Source of the DNA: Asterella californica
Lineage: Eukaryota > Streptophyta > Marchantiopsida > Marchantiales > Aytoniaceae
Direction of reading: 5' to 3'
DNA: 64,000 bases
Assembly (NCBI GenBank): GCA_036924285.1
Contig: JAYKYS010000015.1
Coordinates: 10,106,001 to 10,170,000, forward strand
The notes beneath the pieces are model-generated. The model saw nothing but the letters and a program-made list of their open reading frames with translations. It ran no database searches and was not told the origin of the DNA. Shown here piece after piece: positions 58,373-64,000 of this stretch; position 1 is the first letter of the stretch; every line of letters begins with the position of its first letter. The translations under genes were made by a program, and so were the position numbers.

Positions 58373-60398
58373 TGTCGTATTGTACATAGGTCTATACAGT
58401 GAAAAGTATTGCAGAGAGACTTTTTTCTATATTGTGTAAAGGAAGCTGCCCTACAGCTTAACAAGCTAGGCAGGAGCTAAGCTGGGGCTATGCTTGACAA
58501 GCTGCCCCCTAGCTTGGGTTAGAATATCACCCCTAAAGGAGTCGAAAGACACCAGAATGCAAAGCTCGACGAGGAGAGCGACCTCATGCTTCTAGTTTTG
58601 ACAGAAAGTGTTTTAAGCAATAGTTAGTACGAGTTTTAGGCTGTGAAATATGTGAAAGAGGGAAATCCGTCGATTCTGGTTCGTGACTCGAACTCGGAAT
58701 CGGATAACGTGAGCGTGTAGGTGTTCACAAATACTATAGTTTTGACTCCTTGTTCATTAAAAATGGAGTTGTATAGAGAAGTTAGTGTAGGAAAGGCTAG
58801 TGAAGATTTTACAGAAAAATTTCTTCAGGTAAACATATGTACAAAAGTTTTTACCTTCTTTAACAGAACCAAAGGCCATCCCAGTGATAGGGCGCCTGCC
58901 TAGGAGGGAAGTGGTCTCAGGATCAATCCCTCCTGGCCTCTGGTTCCTATTCCGGCATGTTGGCCTCCTGGAAGGGAGTCTATGTTGGATATGCAGCCAC
59001 GTCCTGCATATCTAGGGGCGGGAGACCGGTATCTCCCTTAATCGTGGGCTTCCTGGCCTAAGCCTCCGCATGCCATCCTGAATATACTATGGGAGATACC
59101 TGGTGCGCATATGAGGGGGCTGTGAGCCCTGTGGGGCAGCCTCATAAGTGTTGGGGCTTCGGCCTACATTGGATGGCTTGTAGTATATTCAGGGTGGCAT
59201 CAAGATGGCATCGAGGGCACGGGAAACTTTTGCTGATTATTATGTACGCATAAGGACAGCAGAGGAACAGCTTTAGATGGGGCCTTAAAATTAAAGTGAA
59301 AGATTACAGTGGAAGCGAAAGGTTACAACGGAAAACTGAAGCGGAAGATTACAGCGGAAGCGGAAGATTACAGCGGAAGCTTGAAGCGGAATATTACAGC
59401 GGAAGCGGAAGATTACCGCGGAAGATTACAGCGACAGCGGAAGCGGAAGCGGAAGATTACAGCGGAAGCGGAAGCGGAAGATTACGTCGTTGTAGTATAG
59501 TGGAGCGACAACGGAAGCGGAAGCGGAAGCGGAAAACTACAGCGGAAGCGGAAGATTACCGCGGAAGATTACAGCGACAGCGGAAGCGGAAGTGAAAGGA
59601 AGAGAATTAGAGTTAAAAAGGGGTTCATCGATAAGGACAGCAGGGGGGCAGCTTAGCTAGGGCCCTACTTCTGATAAGTGACTGCGTTTATAAGGACAGC
59701 AGGGGGGCAGCTTAAGCGGAGGCCTTAACTTTAGGTTATTTACCTGCGGCGACTCGAGATCGGGGACAGTTTTGCAAAAGGAAAGTTTTTCTGAGAGAGC
59801 TGAAGCGGAACACGCAGGAGAAGCTAAGAAGCTGGGGAACGATCAAATTGACTACAGATTGAATTGGGAGACCATCGTAGGGAGAGTGGCAGGAGTTTTT
59901 AAGCTTAGACGCTGTCTAATAAACTGTTCTGAGGAGAAATTACTCTCAGGAGGCAGTTTTATTGAGAGAGACTGAAAATCTAGAGAGGACTTTTTGATCG
60001 ACGCAGGATCAAATCTCTGAGAGCTTCAGCTGAGGCAAAGTGAGGAATAAGATTTAGGGGCCTGAATTTCTCTATTAGGTTCGGATTGAGGCGTACTGGG
60101 TAGACTTTTGGCTTGACGGGTGAAGAGAGGTGCGCAGGAGAGGAAGAGAGAGATTTTCTGCACAGTTGGAGAAATTGGTGGTGCAGACGGCACTATAATA
60201 AAATTATTTCAACTCCTGAGAGCTCTATCTGTGTACTTGAGTGTGTATTTGAGTGTTTGTTTTGTAATTGGTGAGCACAAGGAGCAGTGTTTTGAGATCA
60301 CATCGTCAGCAGCAACCTATTTTCTTTTCTGGTCATTTTTCTCTGATCGGTCACAGTCAGGAGGTCCGCCCTCCCCAAGAAAGACTCTCAACTCGACA
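58373..60398 (+). mobile_element. Family H 5' LTR of the plus-strand copy
   Basis: The LTR is 2026 bases, TGTCG...CGACA. It is inverse to 52537-54730. Internal features are an 18-bp near-perfect inverted pair (59072-59089 with 59182-59199, GCCATCCTGAATATACTA), a GGAAGC/GGAAGATTACAGC minisatellite (59290-59600), and three related GGACAGCAGxGGxxCAGCTT blocks near 59254, 59634 and 59693. It abuts pol of the minus-strand copy directly, so this element is the later insertion. The five bases before it are CCCGC. Confidence 0.9.
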
Positions 60399-60400
60399 TC

Positions 60401-60420
60401 TGGTGCTTCCACTGAGAGCT
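60401..60420 (+). promoter_or_regulatory. Candidate primer-binding site
   Basis: Two bases after the LTR end comes TGGTGCTTCCACTGAGAGCT. It begins TGG, as expected for pairing with a tRNA CCA end, and lies at the standard position for minus-strand priming. I cannot say which tRNA it matches. Confidence 0.6.
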
Positions 60421-60460
60421 ATTGGGGTGATTGGTTTGGAGAATTGACTGAATTGAGAAG

Positions 60461-63052
60461 ATGGATCACAATGCTGCCGTACAAGGTGTAGCTGCTGCTC
60501 AAGGTGCTCCTGTTCAAGGAACTCCTGGTCAAGATGGAATTGGCTCTCAAGGAGGGCCTACAGCGGTTCCAACAGCAACAACACAGCCTGCTGTAGACAC
60601 GTCTCAGATTCTTCAGGCGTTGGCTGCCTTGATTCAGCAGCAGCTTGCAATTGGGGGAGCTGAGCAGAAGTCCACAAGAGCATTACAAGCAATTGTTGGT
60701 CGGTGTGGACGATTTGATGGAAGAGATGTTACTAGATACCTGCGGGAGTATGTGGGTGAGATGGAGTTGGTCAGGGCACCTGAAGTTGAGGTAATTCTGA
60801 GCTTTGAGTTGACTGTTGTCCCTGAACTGAGAGAGAAGGTGAGAAATTTACAGAGAAGACATCTAGGAGGGTGGACTTTGTTTGAGCGTGCATTGAGAGA
60901 AGAGTTTCTAGAAGAGGACTCTGAAAGAGTCACCAAAAGAACTCTCATGGACTGGATAGAGCGTCAGCCTGGACGTTCCATGGGATTGAATGAGGTAATT
61001 CGTGAGTTTGAGAAGAGATACTCTCAGCTTTCTGGTCTAGAGAAGTTGACGCTGGATGCTAGGAAGACGGAGTTGTTCTTGGGGGCTCTGGATGAGTTCA
61101 CAGCAGATAGGCTTTGTTTCATGTTGGCTGATCGAGGGACTGAAGGGGGAGTTACATCTGATTGGAGGAGAGTGGAAGAAGCAGTATCTACCCTTGCTAG
61201 GCAACGTCGTGGTAGGATGGTGTTACAGCTAGAAACCTTACCAGAGCAGCAGAGAGTAGCTCCTCCAGTTCATGTAGCTCCTCCTACAATACCTCAGGCA
61301 CCTATTGTGATTCCTCAAGCACCCATAGTGGTTCCCCAAGTGATTGCTCAAGCGCCTGCAGTACCTATCCCAGCACAGAGAGGACCTAGACAGCAACAGC
61401 GACCTGCTGAGAACCGAAATCAGAATAACTTGATAGAAGAGCTCACTCAACAGCTGAGAGATTTGAGGGTTGAGATGGCAGACTTGAGGAGAGACCAACG
61501 ACCAGTTGCGCCAGGTGCTCGACCTGTAGGAGGAACCTTTACAAGGAGATGTATTTGGTGCGACAGCCCAGATCATCTCAGGGGAGACTGTCAAGACTTG
61601 GCGGTTGCCTTGCGAGAGGGTGTAGTCAACTATCAGAATAACAGGTTGTATTTAACCGCCACGGGGCAGCCTCTGAACACATATTTTGGGAGAGGAGGAA
61701 TGAGGAGTTCTCTTCCAGCACTTACTGGCGCGAATACTACAGCGATGACTGCGGGTTCTGCAGAGGCTGATGTGTATACTGGGAAGGTTGAGGTGCGCTC
61801 TAATCCAACTATGGTGGAGCAGGCTAATGAGGTTTCAGTTGAAATGATGAAGAGAGGTGCAGAAAGCAGTAGGAGAGCTACTGGATGGAGAGACCCAGTA
61901 GATGCAACTTCTATTCGAGCGTTTTTAGAGACGAGCAGTGAGCAGGATGTCATGGTGGAAGACAAAAGAAGACGGGATGCTTCTGATTTAGATGCAGGGG
62001 TACTAGAGGACAGTGATCGTTCGAGAGTTACGAGGAGGAGAGCAGCGGAACCATCACCATCTGTACCAGCTGGTAGATTTCCTGCTGCAGAGGATATACC
62101 TTCTACCTCTACAGCTCCACCACCTGCAATAGATCCTATGGAAGGTGTGCAGGATTTGCCACAGGAGACTACTGCTACAGATAGAGTGCGAGGGAAGAGG
62201 TTTACAGCACAGGAGAAGGGGAAAGCTCCAGCTTACAAGTTAGCGGCAGACATTGAGACAACAACAGACTTGGGTGCTGTTCTAGAGCAACGCATTTTGG
62301 ATGCTAGAGTTGAGTTTACTCTTCGTGAAGTGCTTGGTATCGCAAAGAGAGAGTTTCATGAGTTGATAATAGACATCATGAAGAGAAAGAGACAGATATT
62401 GACTGAACAAGTAAGTAGTCAGATGGTTGGAGCAGTAGATGCTATTGGTGTTGATCAGTTCAGAGATGATAAGTATGAGGCATGGGTTGCTGGTCCAGCT
62501 GTTATTGAGAATGAAGATGAAGAGTTTGAAGAGGAAAGGTCAGGCGTAGACAGCGATTTCAAGGAGAAGCACTGGGCAAGAGCGACAACTGAGACGCAGG
62601 TTCGACTTGGGGGACTTTCTGAGCCAGTACCTGCACTTGTGGATCACGGGTCGGAGATCAACATCATTTCCAAGGAGGTGTATGAGAAGGGGCAGTGGCC
62701 AATCGAAAGGAATCATGGTTGGGTACTCCGTGCGGCAAATAATCAGAAGGGTGAGTTATACGGAGCTTGCCCTAATATGCGTGTGAAGATTGGAGATGTA
62801 GAGGTTGATCAGCATTTCTTTGTACAGTCGTCTGCCTCCTATCCTGTCATACTGGACCAACCATACATCACCGCTGTTCGAATGGAGACAAAGGTGATGA
62901 ACGATGGGTCTCATTATGCCAGAGTTCGGAGTCCTGATGACAAGTACTCAGTACAATTTTTGACGGTTCGTTCAAGACATGAACGGAACCGACAAACCCT
63001 TAGAGATTCTCAAACCAAGAGATGTAAGGGTTTTCACAGTCCACTCCTGTAA
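60461..63052 (+). CDS. Family H gag-protease (863 residues)
   Basis: The N-terminus is Ala/Gln/Gly-rich. Residues ~75-270 form a helical gag region (GRCGRFDGRDVTRYLREYV, GWTLFERALREEF, TELFLGALDEF). A Pro/Ala/Gln-rich stretch follows, then a short coiled coil (NNLIEELTQQLRDLRVEMADL). A CCHC zinc knuckle lies at about 366 (CIWCDSPDHLRGDC, spacing C-x2-C-x4-H-x4-C). A disordered linker leads to a retropepsin-like aspartic protease at about 720-835 (LVDHGSEINIISK, and YPVILDQPYI downstream). The active-site triad reads DHG rather than DTG or DSG. The frame is intact. It ends at TAA 63050-63052, just downstream of a slippery heptamer in its own frame (63028-63034). Confidence 0.9.
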   Translation: MDHNAAVQGVAAAQGAPVQGTPGQDGIGSQGGPTAVPTATTQPAVDTSQILQALAALIQQQLAIGGAEQKSTRALQAIVGRCGRFDGRDVTRYLREYVGEMELVRAPEVEVILSFELTVVPELREKVRNLQRRHLGGWTLFERALREEFLEEDSERVTKRTLMDWIERQPGRSMGLNEVIREFEKRYSQLSGLEKLTLDARKTELFLGALDEFTADRLCFMLADRGTEGGVTSDWRRVEEAVSTLARQRRGRMVLQLETLPEQQRVAPPVHVAPPTIPQAPIVIPQAPIVVPQVIAQAPAVPIPAQRGPRQQQRPAENRNQNNLIEELTQQLRDLRVEMADLRRDQRPVAPGARPVGGTFTRRCIWCDSPDHLRGDCQDLAVALREGVVNYQNNRLYLTATGQPLNTYFGRGGMRSSLPALTGANTTAMTAGSAEADVYTGKVEVRSNPTMVEQANEVSVEMMKRGAESSRRATGWRDPVDATSIRAFLETSSEQDVMVEDKRRRDASDLDAGVLEDSDRSRVTRRRAAEPSPSVPAGRFPAAEDIPSTSTAPPPAIDPMEGVQDLPQETTATDRVRGKRFTAQEKGKAPAYKLAADIETTTDLGAVLEQRILDARVEFTLREVLGIAKREFHELIIDIMKRKRQILTEQVSSQMVGAVDAIGVDQFRDDKYEAWVAGPAVIENEDEEFEEERSGVDSDFKEKHWARATTETQVRLGGLSEPVPALVDHGSEINIISKEVYEKGQWPIERNHGWVLRAANNQKGELYGACPNMRVKIGDVEVDQHFFVQSSASYPVILDQPYITAVRMETKVMNDGSHYARVRSPDDKYSVQFLTVRSRHERNRQTLRDSQTKRCKGFHSPLL

Positions 63053-63070
63053 AGCGGGAAGACAGGGGTG
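63028..63070 (+). promoter_or_regulatory. Predicted -1 ribosomal frameshift signal between gag-protease and pol
   Basis: GGGTTTT at 63028-63034 has the X-XXY-YYZ form and is in the gag frame (codons GGT at 63029, TTT at 63032). After a 7-base spacer, CACTCCTGT (63042-63050) can pair with ACAGGGGTG (63062-63070): nine pairs, one of them G-T, around an 11-base loop. A -1 slip enters a frame that avoids the gag stop and runs straight into KREDRGVEP, the start of pol. A pseudoknot was not checked. Confidence 0.65.
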
Positions 63071-64000
63071 TAGAACCTACTGTTGAGGTCCCGTTAGGAT
63101 TGGAAGCGGAACATGTACAAAGTTCTGGAGACAAGTGTGGTGTACAGAGTTGGCAGTCTGGATTGCTGATGTTTGAGGCAGATGGGTGGAGTCGATTTAC
63201 AAGAGTTGAAGATATGGAGAAAAATACAAAACGATGGGTGGTGAAACAGGTATCAGAGTTGTGGCGTGTAGGAGTTCTACCTGAAGACGAAGTGGTTTCT
63301 GGGTTGTTTGAAGAGTTTATGTCTGTACAGTCAGTTGTCGGTTGGTTAGATAATGTGAGTAGATTGATGGAGGGGGAAAATAGTGTGGTGGTGATCCCTT
63401 TCCAATCTCGACGCATATATGGGGAGATTGCTACATACGTGCAGTTCTTTCCTCATCCGATGCAGAATAATGAGGGGAGAGAAGCAAGTTGTTGGTGTGC
63501 ACTCCCTCAGGAAGCAGACGTCCATGCGAAGTACAAATCTGTACTGAGAAAGGTAAGACCGGTAGCAGCTCAACTACCTGTTAACTCCCAGCAGCAAGTA
63601 CAGTTAGTGGGGACTGAGCCTATATTGCGTGATCATAGACGAATAGGGCATCAGTTTACTGAGGAGACACTGAAGGAGCTCCAGATAGGAGGGGGTGATT
63701 TCTTGACTGAGGTCGAAAAGACAGTGTTTGAACAGATGGTAGTAAAGCATGGTAAAGCATTCTCTTTTTCAGCAGAGGAGATAGGTTGTGTGGACCCAAA
63801 GGTTATAGCGCCTATGGTTATATTCACAATCCCTCATGTGCCTTGGGACTTGAAACCGATCCCAGTTCCTCGTGCTTTGTTGCCTAAACTCATCGAGTTG
63901 TTGAAGGAGAAGGTACAGATGGGGATACTTGAGCCGTCTATGGGGCCATATTCTAGCAGGTGGTTCACTGTACCCAAGAAGTCAGGGGCTTTGCGTTTTA
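63035..64000 (+). CDS. Family H pol, 5' part (continues past window end)
   Basis: Read in the -1 frame relative to gag. The translation follows the minus-strand copy almost residue for residue: KREDRGVEP, SWQSGLLMFEADGWSRFTRV, QFFPHPMQNNEGREASCWCA, EIGCVDPKVIAPMVIFTIP, and MGPYSSRWFTVPKKSGAL at the end. No stop appears in this frame up to 64000. It covers the linker and the beginning of RT. The rest of pol and the 3' LTR must lie outside. Confidence 0.9.

Noticed and set aside
58373..58464. First 31 codons of the long minus-strand pol open frame
   Set aside because: They are antisense LTR of the plus-strand copy, joined by insertion, and are not a real pol start.

Overview
The window looks like repeat-rich nuclear DNA of a land plant. 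The evidence is two plant-type multi-exon gene models with GT-AG introns (a MATE/DTX transporter and a family-1 UDP-glycosyltransferase), long AT-rich gene-poor stretches, and several families of Ty3/gypsy LTR retroelements. A bryophyte, perhaps a liverwort, is my best guess. It rests on gene and element style, not on a diagnostic marker. I see no bacterial operons, CRISPR arrays, rRNA or convincing tRNA genes.

Layout. 0-3.7 kb: AT-rich sequence with a dispersed repeat whose inverted copy sits just after the UGT. 3.7-6.7 kb: the 3' part (accessory ORF plus LTR) of a Ty3/gypsy family called family G here. 7.8-9.2 kb: an old 3' end (integrase tail, polypurine tract, LTR) of a second family, H, followed by a truncated family G LTR (9.2-10.2 kb). 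13.9-16.4 kb: unrecognised plant-like genes or remnants, one with a coiled coil and one with repeated SPIKSPKRKK blocks. 17.8-18.1 kb: a fold-back element. 21.7-26.1 kb: a large interspersed repeat, an inverted family H LTR piece, and an LTR of a third, G-related family (G2). 28.0-31.7 kb, minus strand: an 8-exon MATE transporter that is one base out of frame at one splice junction. 36.7-37.8 kb: a dead MULE-type transposase. 38.6-46.7 kb, minus strand: the inverted partner of the 21.7 kb repeat, interrupted by a decayed family G element (RT, RNase H, integrase, accessory ORF, LTR) that itself contains a ~1.9 kb insertion. 47.5-49.7 kb, plus strand: a 4-exon UGT with two apparent frameshifts. 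50.2-52.5 kb: the 3' end of a G2 element.

From 52.5 kb to the window end lie two members of family H in a nested, opposite arrangement. A minus-strand copy (3' LTR 52537-54730, pol 54776-58372) is cut by a plus-strand copy (5' LTR 58373-60398, gag-protease 60461-63052, pol continuing past 64000). In the plus copy, gag and pol are in different frames, and at the junction there is what looks like a -1 ribosomal frameshift signal. A slippery GGGTTTT lies in the gag frame, followed 7 nt later by a 9-bp stem-loop, and the pol frame is open from the slip site onward. The minus copy is broken inside the loop of that same stem.

The most distinctive signals are this predicted gag/pol recoding site, a conserved accessory protein encoded downstream of integrase in families G and G2 (an RRTTY...GKxxHW block, a VYLG block and a C-terminal coiled coil), the fold-back at 17.8-18.1 kb and a perfect 21-bp hairpin at 50.0 kb.
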